DNA from: an uncultured Bacteroidales bacterium
GTDB taxonomy: Bacteria > Bacteroidota > Bacteroidia > Bacteroidales > Bacteroidaceae
Length of the DNA stretch: 12,445 nt
Assembly: GCA_937995875.1 (NCBI GenBank)
Contig: CALKIW010000105.1
Location: 1 to 12,445, forward strand
Direction of reading: 5' to 3'
Numbering within the stretch: the first letter of the stretch is position 1; each line of letters begins with the position of its first letter. The position numbers and the translations under genes were made by a program. Positions 1-6,340 of the stretch are shown here, in pieces. The notes beneath the pieces were generated by a model. It saw only the letters and a list, made by a program, of their open reading frames with translations. It ran no database searches and was not told the origin of the DNA.

Positions 1-15
1 GCCGTTATCATCGTA

Positions 16-23
16 TAACTTTC
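16..23 (+). promoter_or_regulatory. Possible -7 promoter box upstream of the small ORF and rpe
   Basis: TAACTTTC matches the Bacteroidetes -7 consensus TAnnTTTG at seven of eight positions and closely resembles the TAACTTTG boxes before holB and purH. It lies 17 nt before the ATG at 41, in an A/T-rich stretch. A -33 box would fall outside the window, so the call rests on one imperfect motif. Confidence 0.3.
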
Positions 24-40
24 TAATTTATTTCTCGCCT

Positions 41-166
41 ATGAATTATTTTACCCCTGAAGAACCGAATCCCACGGAGACCACGCTCAACATTATCCGC
101 CAGATAGCCCACACCTATCGCACCATCAAGGGAGGGAGCCAACCCATGCCATGCTGCATGAACTGA
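41..166 (+). CDS. Small hypothetical protein, 41 aa
   Basis: An ATG-started reading frame of 41 codons ends in TGA 34 nt before rpe. The peptide begins MNYFTPEEPNPTETTLNIIR, continues with QIAHTYRTIKGG, and ends in PMPCCMN. Its middle, TLNIIRQIAHTYR, reads like a natural amphipathic helix and not like a random frame. I have a general impression that short proteins with a PEEPN...IRQ.A.TYR pattern occur beside core genes in Bacteroidales, but I cannot verify that here. No domain or function is recognised. The frame is also open upstream to the window edge, so a longer N-terminus cannot be excluded; the promoter-like box just before the ATG favours this start. It is probably co-transcribed with rpe. 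Confidence 0.5.
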   Translation: MNYFTPEEPNPTETTLNIIRQIAHTYRTIKGGSQPMPCCMN

Positions 167-200
167 TCATTGTTTTTTATTCTCAAATTCCCCGTTTGTT

Positions 201-869
201 ATGAAGACCATGCTTTCGCCTTCATTGTTGTCGGCCGACTTTGCCAACCTGAAGCGTGACATTGATATGATAAACCGCAGTGAGGCCGACTGGCTCCACT
301 GCGACGTGATGGATGGCAGCTTTGTGCCCAACATCTCTTTCGGCTTCCCCGTGATCAAAGCTGTGCACAACATTTGCACCAAGCCCCTCGATGTGCATTT
401 CATGATTGTCAAGCCCGAACGCTACATCGTACAGGCTGCCAAAGCCGGAGCCATGATGATGAGCGTGCACTATGAAGCCTGCGTACACCTCAACCGCACC
501 ATTCACCAAATCCATGAGGAGGGCATGAAGGCCGGCGTGGTGCTCAATCCCTCCACCCCCGTTGCCATGCTCGAAGACGTCATCGAGGATGCAGACCTCG
601 TGCTGCTCATGAGTGTAAATCCCGGCTTCGGCGGGCAGAAGTTTATCGAGGGCACCATCGGGCGTGTGCGCCGACTGCGCCGGCTCATCGAAGAAAGCGG
701 CTCCCGTGCACTGATAGAGGTGGATGGCGGTGTTAATGGAGAAACGGCCCCCCGACTGGTCGAAGCCGGAGTGGATGTGCTGGTGAGCGGCAGCTATGTG
801 TTCGGTGCCAAAGACCCCGTGCAGACCATCCACGACCTCAAGAACATCCACCCAACCGTTCGCGCATAA
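201..869 (+). CDS. rpe: Ribulose-phosphate 3-epimerase
   Basis: This cytosolic TIM-barrel enzyme interconverts D-ribulose 5-phosphate and D-xylulose 5-phosphate in the pentose phosphate pathway. The 222-aa length is normal. Diagnostic blocks are all present: LSPSLLSADFANL at residues 5-17, the metal-binding HCDVMDG at 33-39, DVHFMI at 65-70, the loop MSVNPGFGGQKF at 137-148, and the C-terminal phosphate site EVDGGV (173-178) plus VSGSYVFG (195-202). Expected metal and catalytic residues are visible: Ser8, His33, Asp35, His66 and Asp175. Asp35 and Asp175 are the likely acid/base pair by family analogy. The start at 201 is the first in-frame ATG of a good frame; ATG at 210 would also leave the fold intact. 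The only neighbour upstream is the 41-codon ORF; nearly 1 kb without a gene follows. A 230-aa frame on the opposite strand is an antisense shadow. Confidence 0.97.
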   Translation: MKTMLSPSLLSADFANLKRDIDMINRSEADWLHCDVMDGSFVPNISFGFPVIKAVHNICTKPLDVHFMIVKPERYIVQAAKAGAMMMSVHYEACVHLNRTIHQIHEEGMKAGVVLNPSTPVAMLEDVIEDADLVLLMSVNPGFGGQKFIEGTIGRVRRLRRLIEESGSRALIEVDGGVNGETAPRLVEAGVDVLVSGSYVFGAKDPVQTIHDLKNIHPTVRA

Positions 870-1184
870 TTCTGTTTCAGCACCCCCACGCCGCCCTGCT
901 CTCCTGCAAACCATTGGAGATCAGGGCATGTTGTTTGTACGCTCATGCTTCGGCGCATAAACAGAAGTAAGCACAGGTTTGGATGACGGTTTTCAGACTG
1001 CTTCCAGTCAGAACGGAACAACCTGCGGCACAGACTACTCATGGAAAGCTGCAACAATATGCACAAGCCCTCGCCACTTCCTGCAAACCCTGCGTTTAGC
1101 CGTGTCTACAGACACAGAAGCCTCCTGTTTCCGTCCGACAGTCGCGACAATCATGATATTCGCAGTTGATTAAAAAACAGCCTA
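870..1184. other. Gene-poor stretch after rpe
   Basis: I see no convincing gene here; the frames read as low-quality sequence without domain patterns. It holds an imperfect hairpin at 932-963 (arms TGTTTGTACGCT and GGCGCATAAACA, one mismatch and two G-U pairs, loop of 8) without a T-tract, so it is a poor terminator candidate. It also holds an 11-bp direct repeat TCCTGCAAACC at 902-912 and 1079-1089, and a short dyad GTGTCT-ac-AGACAC at 1102-1115. Any of these could be chance. Confidence 0.4.
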
Positions 1185-1576
1185 TTTTTCTTTACAAACC
1201 ATTCCAAATACTTCGCGTATTCTAAAAAAAATAATGTTTCCGTCTGAAAACTCGCAAATTTCGCAGTTTTCGTAGTTTGCTGATAACCAACACTTTCTGC
1301 AATCACACATTATCGTCCCCCGTTTGGTCGTTCGCGGTTGCATATTGAACGGCGGTGCGAAAACGGCTCAACCGCAGTGCGAATGGGCTTTAGTCGTGTT
1401 CCCATCAGGGCTTAACCGCACCGCGATTAAGCCTCCGTCACGGAATAACGAAATACAATCCTTAAAAACCAAACTGTTTTCAGACATTGCGGGAAGACGG
1501 AGAGGGGCAGAACATAGCCCTTTTTGCGCTGAAAGGACAAAAAATAAACGGCCGAAAACGGTAATCAATTTTTACA
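1185..1576 (+). repeat. Dispersed ~390-bp intergenic element, copy A
   Basis: This segment aligns with the reverse complement of 11808-12198 from end to end with one 1-nt gap. By hand I count about 255 identical positions in 391 columns (about 65%). Shared landmarks in order are TTTTTCTTTACAAAC (1185-1199), TTCGC.TATT (1212-1221), TCGTAGT (1270-1276), GTTTGG (1322-1327), TTCGCGGTTG (1331-1340), the twin hairpins (1365-1433), ATACAATCC (1453-1461), AACATAGCCCTTTTT (1511-1525), GCTGAA (1528-1533) and GGTAATC..TTTTTACA (1560-1576). Many differences are transitions. Reading frames cross it but are not conserved between copies, and the best blocks are identical at all codon positions, so I read it as non-coding. 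Copy A ends about 140 nt before the holB promoter box and points toward holB. Its edges are where I lose the alignment; the true ends may differ by tens of bases. Confidence 0.85.
1365..1433 (-). repeat. Twin hairpin module inside copy A
   Basis: Two 25-nt imperfect palindromes start 44 nt apart (1365-1389 and 1409-1433), separated by 19 nt. The second is nearly perfect: arms GGCTTAACCGC and GCGATTAAGCC around the loop ACC. On the minus strand its only non-Watson-Crick pair becomes a U-G wobble, so a folded RNA would favour the minus strand. The first, with arms GGCTCAACCGC and GCGAATGGGCT, is more decayed. Copy B has the same two-hairpin, 44-nt layout. Confidence 0.7.
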
Positions 1577-1718
1577 CCGCAGGACAAGACCATGAAGCGA
1601 GACCAAAGTTTTTACTCATCCTTTGCACGCGCTGCCCGACCCTGTGGCACAAATTGCACAAACCAAGACAAACTCCTATAAAACGTTAAATTGTTTCGTG
1701 ATTGATGCAAAAAAATAG

Positions 1719-1726
1719 TAACTTTG
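1719..1726 (+). promoter_or_regulatory. -7 promoter box for the holB-ricT-gldH operon
   Basis: TAACTTTG is an exact match to the Bacteroidetes -7 consensus TAnnTTTG, preceded by an A-run ending in ATAG. The same core with a similar A-rich lead stands before purH on the other strand. No good TTTG -33 box is found at the expected 19-21 nt spacing; a TTG at 1691-1693 is somewhat too far. Transcription would start near 1733, giving a leader of about 115 nt. Confidence 0.55.
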
Positions 1727-1749
1727 TGTCCAAATCATCATTTGCCGCA

Positions 1750-1810
1750 GGGGTGGCGGGCGAGCAAAGCAAAACGGACAGAAGCCTGTCTGCCGATCGC
1801 CGTGCACCTC
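1750..1810 (+). promoter_or_regulatory. Structured 5' leader of holB mRNA
   Basis: Three helices stack in the presumed leader. The outer helix pairs GGGGTG (1750-1755) with CACCTC (1805-1810), with one G-U pair. A symmetric 3x3 internal loop follows, then GGCGA (1759-1763) pairs with TCGCC (1797-1801). An apical hairpin pairs CGGACAG (1775-1781) with CTGTCTG (1786-1792) around AAGC. No T-tract follows, so it is not an intrinsic terminator. It ends 37 nt before the holB ATG. It matches no riboswitch class I recognise, and its function is unknown. Confidence 0.35.
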
Positions 1811-1847
1811 ACGCCCAAAGCACCCCAACCCAAACAACGAAAACACC

Positions 1848-2993
1848 ATGCAGTTTAGCGAAGTAATTGGACAACAGGAAGCCCGCGACCGGCTCATGCA
1901 ACTGGTTGCGGAGCAGCGTGTGCCCCATGCGCTGATGTTCACGGGGCCGGTGGGCAGCGGCAAGATGGCGCTTGCGCTGGCCTTTGCCTCTTATCTGTTG
2001 GGGGAGCGCCATGACGGACAGTCCCTACTGACGAGACAACCGGCCATACTCAATGCCGAAGCCATGTTGGGCAAATGGCAACATCCGGACCTGCACTTCA
2101 CTTTTCCCGTGATACGGCCCAAAGGCATTTCGAGCGACCACAAGGTGGTGAGCGACGACTTCTTGAAAGAATGGCGCGAGATGCTCGGCGAGGGTCCCTA
2201 CTTCACTATGGACCAATGGATGGGGCGCATGGGAGCGGCCAATCAGCAGGCGATGATTTATGAGGCCGAAAGCGACGCGCTAAACCACAAACTCAACATC
2301 AAGTCGAGTCAGGGCGGTTACAAGATAAGTCTCATTTGGCTGCCGGAACGCATGAATCTGACGAGCGCCAACAAACTGCTCAAACTCTTGGAAGAGCCAC
2401 CCATGAAAACCGTTTTCCTATTGGTTTCGGAGGAGCCGGAACGGTTGTTGGAAACGATTCGCAGCAGGGTGCAGCGATTCCACATTCACGGCATTCCAAC
2501 CGCCGACATCGCACGGGCACTGATAGAAAAGCGTGCCATTGGCGAGGAAGACGCGCAGCGAATAGCCCGCATTTCGAACGGCAACTGGCTCAAGGCACTG
2601 GAAAATCTGGGGGCCGACAATGAGAATAGGGAGTTCTTTTCGCTGTTTGTCATCCTCATGCGCACGGCCTATATGCGCGACCTCAAGGAACTGAAGCAAT
2701 GGAGCGAAACCGCTGCCGACTTCGGGCGCGAGAAGCAACGGCGTATGCTGACCTATTTCTTATATATGGTACGCGAGAGTTTCATGTATAATTTCCAACA
2801 GCAGGAACTTACCTATATGAGCCGCGAGGAGGAGGATTTTGCCACAAACTTCGCACGATTCATCAATGAACGCAACGTGGCAGACATCGCAGAGATGCTG
2901 CAACGCACCATCCGCGACATCGCACAAAATGCCAATCCAAAGATACAATTCTTTAACTTGGCTACAGATATGATTATTTTTTTAAGACAATAA
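1848..2993 (+). CDS. holB: DNA polymerase III delta prime subunit (clamp-loader ATPase fold)
   Basis: HolB is the delta prime subunit of the replicative clamp loader, acting with DnaX and HolA to place the beta clamp on primed DNA. The 381-aa protein shows the AAA+ N-terminal HALMFTGPVGSGKMALALA (Walker A G33-K39), the HPDLHF segment at 79-84, a Walker-B-like ISLIWLPERM at 160-169 and the family signature ANKLLKLLEEPP at 174-185. The usual Ser-Arg-Cys motif reads S206-R207-V208. Unusually, the whole protein has no cysteine, although delta prime proteins normally carry a four-Cys zinc module between the first strand-helix unit and the HPD motif; residues 52-78 replace it. The frame is intact there. 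The stop is followed by one base and then the ricT ATG, so the two are co-transcribed. A DnaX-type identity is excluded by the missing Cys module and sensor pattern. Confidence 0.9.
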   Translation: MQFSEVIGQQEARDRLMQLVAEQRVPHALMFTGPVGSGKMALALAFASYLLGERHDGQSLLTRQPAILNAEAMLGKWQHPDLHFTFPVIRPKGISSDHKVVSDDFLKEWREMLGEGPYFTMDQWMGRMGAANQQAMIYEAESDALNHKLNIKSSQGGYKISLIWLPERMNLTSANKLLKLLEEPPMKTVFLLVSEEPERLLETIRSRVQRFHIHGIPTADIARALIEKRAIGEEDAQRIARISNGNWLKALENLGADNENREFFSLFVILMRTAYMRDLKELKQWSETAADFGREKQRRMLTYFLYMVRESFMYNFQQQELTYMSREEEDFATNFARFINERNVADIAEMLQRTIRDIAQNANPKIQFFNLATDMIIFLRQ

Positions 2994-2994
2994 A

Positions 2995-4320
2995 ATGAGA
3001 AACAATACGATATGTTCCGGTTGCGGTCGAGGCCTTACCAAAGGCTCGGTGGGGCGACAGGACAAGCAACTCAACACCTACGACTGGTTGGCCGACGTTC
3101 CGGGCAATGCCAAGTCAACGGATTTGGTCGAGGTGCAATTCAAGAATACACGCAAGGGCTATTTCCACAACGTCCATGACCTCGTTCTGAAGAAAGGCGA
3201 CGTGGTGGCCGTAGAGGCCAATCCCGGGCACGACATCGGTGTGGTGACCCTCACGGGACGACTTGTGCGCTATCAGCTGAAAAAGGCAAACCTGCGGTCG
3301 CCCGACGACATCAAGCGCATCTACCGACTGGCCACGCCCGTAGACATGGAGAAATATCAAGAGGCCAAGAGCCGCGAGTATGACACGATGATACAAAGTC
3401 GGCAAATCGCCAAGAAGCTGGAACTGCAGATGAAGATTGGCGACGTGGAATATCAGGGCGACGGCAACAAAGCCATCTTCTATTATATTGCGGACGAGCG
3501 TGTGGACTTCCGCCAACTCATCAAGGTGCTGGCCGACACTTTCTACGTGCGCATCGAGATGAAACAGATTGGTGCGCGTCAGGAAGCAGGCCGCATCGGG
3601 GGAACGGGGCCATGCGGACGCGAACTGTGTTGTGCCACATGGATCAAGAATTTTTCCAGTGTCTCCACCAACGCGGCACGCATTCAGGACCTCTCCCTCA
3701 ATCCGCAGAAGCTGGCGGGGATGTGTGCCAAGCTGAAATGCTGCCTCAACTACGAGGTGGACCAATACATGGAGGCCAACCGGAAAATGCCCGCACGAGA
3801 TATTGTATTGCAGACGACAGACAGCGAATACCACCTGTTCAAGACCGATATTCTGACCGGTCAGTGCACCTATTCCACCGACAAGAACATGGCTGCCAAC
3901 CTCGAAACCATCAGCACGGAGCGTGTGCGCGAAATCGTGGCCATGAACAAAAAAGGAGAAAAACCCTCGTCGCTCATGGAAAACGACAAGGCAAGACCGG
4001 AGAAAAAGTCCGTAGACCTGTTGGCCGACGCCGATGTGAGTCGCTTTGACAACAAACGAAAGAAGCGCAACAACAAATCAAAGCGAAACCGCAACCGACA
4101 GAACAAAAGGGAACAGAACTTTGAGGCAAACGATCGCAACGGCGGACAGAAGACTGACACTCCGAATAACGTTCAGCCCACCAAGAGCGAACAGACGAGG
4201 CAGGACAACCAACGGCAGGGCGACCCCAAGCGTCAGCCACGCAGAAACAACAAGAAAAACGGGCGCAGCGGCAATCGCGACAACCGGCCCGAAAACAACA
4301 CGCCAACCGCAGAAGAATGA
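2995..4320 (+). CDS. ricT: PSP1-domain protein, RicT (YaaT) family
   Basis: This 441-aa protein belongs to the PSP1/RicT family. In Bacillus subtilis RicT joins RicA and RicF in an iron-sulfur complex that helps RNase Y process mRNA; whether the Bacteroidetes form does the same is unknown. Seen directly: an N-terminal C7-x2-C10 pair; a beta-rich region (about 43-112) with VEVQFKNTRKGYF; the PSP1 core with VDFRQLIKVLADTF (170-183) and RIEMKQIGARQEAGRIGGTG (186-205); then two C-x4-CC clusters, C207/C212/C213 and C244/C249/C250, likely Fe-S ligands. From about residue 350 the tail is a disordered K/R/N/Q-rich stretch of about 90 residues, highly basic, a plausible RNA-binding tail. It lies between holB and gldH, 1 nt after holB and overlapping gldH by 4 nt (ATGA). 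A 239-codon frame on the opposite strand is a shadow. Confidence 0.9.
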   Translation: MRNNTICSGCGRGLTKGSVGRQDKQLNTYDWLADVPGNAKSTDLVEVQFKNTRKGYFHNVHDLVLKKGDVVAVEANPGHDIGVVTLTGRLVRYQLKKANLRSPDDIKRIYRLATPVDMEKYQEAKSREYDTMIQSRQIAKKLELQMKIGDVEYQGDGNKAIFYYIADERVDFRQLIKVLADTFYVRIEMKQIGARQEAGRIGGTGPCGRELCCATWIKNFSSVSTNAARIQDLSLNPQKLAGMCAKLKCCLNYEVDQYMEANRKMPARDIVLQTTDSEYHLFKTDILTGQCTYSTDKNMAANLETISTERVREIVAMNKKGEKPSSLMENDKARPEKKSVDLLADADVSRFDNKRKKRNNKSKRNRNRQNKREQNFEANDRNGGQKTDTPNNVQPTKSEQTRQDNQRQGDPKRQPRRNNKKNGRSGNRDNRPENNTPTAEE

Positions 4321-4778
4321 GACATTGGGGACTGACCATCCTGACGGCACTCGCGCTGTGCGTGGCTTGCAGCAAAGGTAGGGTTTATCATCACTACAAC
4401 CACACGCCTATCGCAGGATGGGAAAAAATAGACACGCTGTCCTATAATGTTCCGCCACTGGCAGAACGTGGACGCTACGACACAGCGCTGGGGCTGCGCA
4501 TCAACAACCTTTTCCCGTTTGTCAGTCTGACATTGATCGTCGAACAGACGGTCTTTCCATCCATGAAACAGCAGAAAGATACCATCAACTGCAAACTGGT
4601 GGATGGAAACGGAAATTTCAAAGGGCACGGTATCAGTTCTTATCAATACCGCTATCCCGTCTCACAGATGCAGCTGCAACAGGGCGACTCACTGCATATC
4701 ACCGTGAGGCACGACATGAGGCGCGAAATATTGCCGGGAATATCAGACGTGGGTATAGCCCTGACCAAATTGGACTGA
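4317..4778 (+). CDS. gldH: Gliding-motility lipoprotein GldH family
   Basis: A 153-aa envelope lipoprotein. Residues 1-18 form a signal peptide with a hydrophobic core (LTILTALALCVAC) and a lipobox ending at Cys18, the predicted lipidated residue after signal peptidase II cleavage. The mature part is predicted beta-rich and carries the GldH-like GWEKIDTLSYNVPP (residues 34-47), with RINNLFPFVSLTLIVEQ near 61-77. GldH is needed for gliding in Flavobacterium johnsoniae but is also kept in non-gliding Bacteroidetes, so motility should not be inferred; an envelope or protein-export-linked role is more likely. Its ATG overlaps the ricT stop (ATGA), so translation is probably coupled. The operon ends at the terminator 17 nt downstream. 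Confidence 0.85.
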   Translation: MRHWGLTILTALALCVACSKGRVYHHYNHTPIAGWEKIDTLSYNVPPLAERGRYDTALGLRINNLFPFVSLTLIVEQTVFPSMKQQKDTINCKLVDGNGNFKGHGISSYQYRYPVSQMQLQQGDSLHITVRHDMRREILPGISDVGIALTKLD

Positions 4779-4794
4779 GATGAGCAGAAAACCG

Positions 4795-4862
4795 AAAGGC
4801 AAGCGGACGATGGAATCAAAATGACATTATGAAGTCATTTCAGCCATCGTCCGCTTGCCTTT
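4795..4862. terminator. Bidirectional terminator between gldH and rodA
   Basis: A perfect 19-bp inverted repeat (4795-4813 with 4844-4862; outer bases AAAGGCAAGCGG / CCGCTTGCCTTT) encloses a second 7-bp stem AAATGAC/GTCATTT (4819-4825 with 4834-4840) around an 8-nt loop. The outer stem ends in A on the left and T on the right, so each strand reads a stem followed by T residues. It sits exactly between two convergent operons. Confidence 0.9.
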
Positions 4863-4870
4863 TCTATCTA

Positions 4871-6340
4871 TTACGTTCTGACAAGATTACGCCCTGCGTC
4901 TATCCGCATGAAGATGAACAGCAAAATGGTGAAGCCCCATAACGACGAGCCTCCATAACTGAAGAACGGCAGCGGAATACCGATGACAGGTGTAAGTCCT
5001 AACACCATGCCCACATTGATGAACAGGTGGAACAGGAAAATGCTCAGCACGCAATAGCCGTAGATGCGTCCGAATTTGAAGGGCTGGCGTTCGGCCAAAT
5101 GAATCAACCTCAAGATGAGGGCTAAAAAGAGCAGAAGAACGCCGGCCGATCCTAAAAAACCTTCCTCCTCTCCCACCGTACAGAAAATAAAATCGGTGTC
5201 TTGTTCGGGCACAAACTTCAGTTTGTTCTGTGTGCCATTGAGAAAACCCTTGCCCTGCAAACCGCCGGAGCCTATGGCAATTTCGCTCTGGTGCACATTG
5301 TATCCGGCGCCCGCCAAATCTTCCTCCAGTCCCAACAGCACATTGATTCTGACCCGTTGGTGAGTTTCCAAGACATCATTGAGCACATAGTCGGCACTGT
5401 AAAAGAACGCAATGGAGCCTATGGAAAACAAGGCAATGAACGTATAGTTACGCAGTTGGGTGGCCAATCTCTGAAAGACAAGATAGCCAATGAGCAAGGC
5501 ACAAACCGTGAGCTGCACCCAAACCACATCAAACGGGATGACGAATTTGGAGAACAGCAAGGCCAATAGGGTAGATCCAGCACTCAAAAGACCGAGCATC
5601 CAAGCTTTGCCCTTGTCGTAACAATAGAAATAAACCATGCCTGAGGTGAAAAGCTGCACCAGCAGGAGCACGACAAACTTGCCCAACGTTGTGGGTGTCT
5701 CCCACAAAAACACTTCCTCATACTTGATGCCCACTACAAAATAAACGACCATCGCAATGCCCGTGAACAAGATGCTGCCCGGCATTCCCTCTCTGTAGAA
5801 CATGAGAAAAAACGACAGATACACCAGCGCCGAGCCGGTCTCCTTCTGCCCCACGATAAACAGCATGGGCAGAAGCACCACCGCCAGTGCCGCCGCAAAA
5901 TGTTTCCACTGACGCATATTGAACCCGTAGGTGCTCATCAGCTTCGACACTGCCAGGGCGGTGGCAAACTTCGCGAACTCGGCCGGCTGCACCCTCAGCG
6001 GTCCAAGCACCAGCCATGAGCGTGAGCCCTTGATTTCGTGGGGATTGAACATCGTAGCAAAAACCAGCAGAAGGAACAGTCCATAGATGACGTAGGCGAA
6101 GGTATCGTAATAACGATCGTCGAGCATGAGCAGCACAAATCCTAAGACAAGCGAAGTGCCTATCCATATAATCTGCATACCGGAACGTGTGTCGAGACTG
6201 AATATATCGGTCTCGCCATAAGTATAACTGGCTCCGCAGACACTGATCCAACCAAACGCCAACAGTGCGAAATAAATGGCGACGGTCCACCAGTCGAGGC
6301 TGCGGAAAATACCGGGATGTTTATCTGTGGTTTGAGCCAT
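4871..6340 (-). CDS. rodA: Rod shape-determining protein RodA (SEDS peptidoglycan glycosyltransferase)
   Basis: RodA is the membrane SEDS enzyme that polymerises glycan strands from lipid II within the elongation complex, working with PBP2. With the start used here it has 489 residues and about ten or more hydrophobic segments. Family blocks: GSRSWLVLGPLRVQPAEFAK (105-124), KETGSALVYL (166-175), the extracellular EEDLAGAGYNVHQSEIAIGS (339-358) whose Asp341 corresponds to the conserved SEDS aspartate, GKGFLNGTQNKLKFVPEQ (363-380), TDFIFCTVGEEEG (382-394) and PLPFFSYGGSS (456-466). It is longer than the roughly 370-aa E. coli RodA, chiefly through extra hydrophobic segments around 186-315, as I recall for Bacteroidetes homologues. 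An ATG at 6382 (14 more residues, MNAKRRCCRNGELR) is possible but would overlap mrdA by 62 nt; the 6340 start overlaps by 20 nt and begins just before the first helix. It is the last gene of the operon. Confidence 0.93.
   Translation of the reverse strand: MAQTTDKHPGIFRSLDWWTVAIYFALLAFGWISVCGASYTYGETDIFSLDTRSGMQIIWIGTSLVLGFVLLMLDDRYYDTFAYVIYGLFLLLVFATMFNPHEIKGSRSWLVLGPLRVQPAEFAKFATALAVSKLMSTYGFNMRQWKHFAAALAVVLLPMLFIVGQKETGSALVYLSFFLMFYREGMPGSILFTGIAMVVYFVVGIKYEEVFLWETPTTLGKFVVLLLVQLFTSGMVYFYCYDKGKAWMLGLLSAGSTLLALLFSKFVIPFDVVWVQLTVCALLIGYLVFQRLATQLRNYTFIALFSIGSIAFFYSADYVLNDVLETHQRVRINVLLGLEEDLAGAGYNVHQSEIAIGSGGLQGKGFLNGTQNKLKFVPEQDTDFIFCTVGEEEGFLGSAGVLLLFLALILRLIHLAERQPFKFGRIYGYCVLSIFLFHLFINVGMVLGLTPVIGIPLPFFSYGGSSLWGFTILLFIFMRIDAGRNLVRT

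Larger units (their letters stand above)
1577..1847. other. Intergenic region carrying the holB promoter and leader
   Basis: No gene is supported here. 1577-1718 shows no alignment to copy B flanks and no recognisable motif. From 1719 on it holds a promoter box and a folded leader that are listed separately. The last bases before holB are A/C-rich without a Shine-Dalgarno site, as is usual in Bacteroidetes. Confidence 0.45.

Noticed and set aside
222..914. 230-codon frame antisense to rpe
   Set aside because: Shadow frame: rpe has complete catalytic motifs, whereas the antisense peptide is His/Gly/Ala-rich without family features.
932..963. Hairpin after rpe as a rho-independent terminator
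   Set aside because: No T-tract on either side and 60 nt from the stop codon; kept only as a note in the gap entry.
1481..1564. Peptide similarity between copies A and B (NIALF.L in one frame of each)
   Set aside because: The underlying DNA is identical at third codon positions as well, and frames break on both sides. This is nucleotide-level conservation, not evidence for a protein.
1324..1689. 121-codon frame on + across copy A
   Set aside because: It runs through the twin hairpins and beyond the element. Copy B has stops or a different frame in the aligned positions, and the composition (many R, T, P, K) is that of a non-coding frame.
3115..3834. 239-codon frame antisense to ricT
   Set aside because: Shadow of a well-supported gene; no start context or domain.
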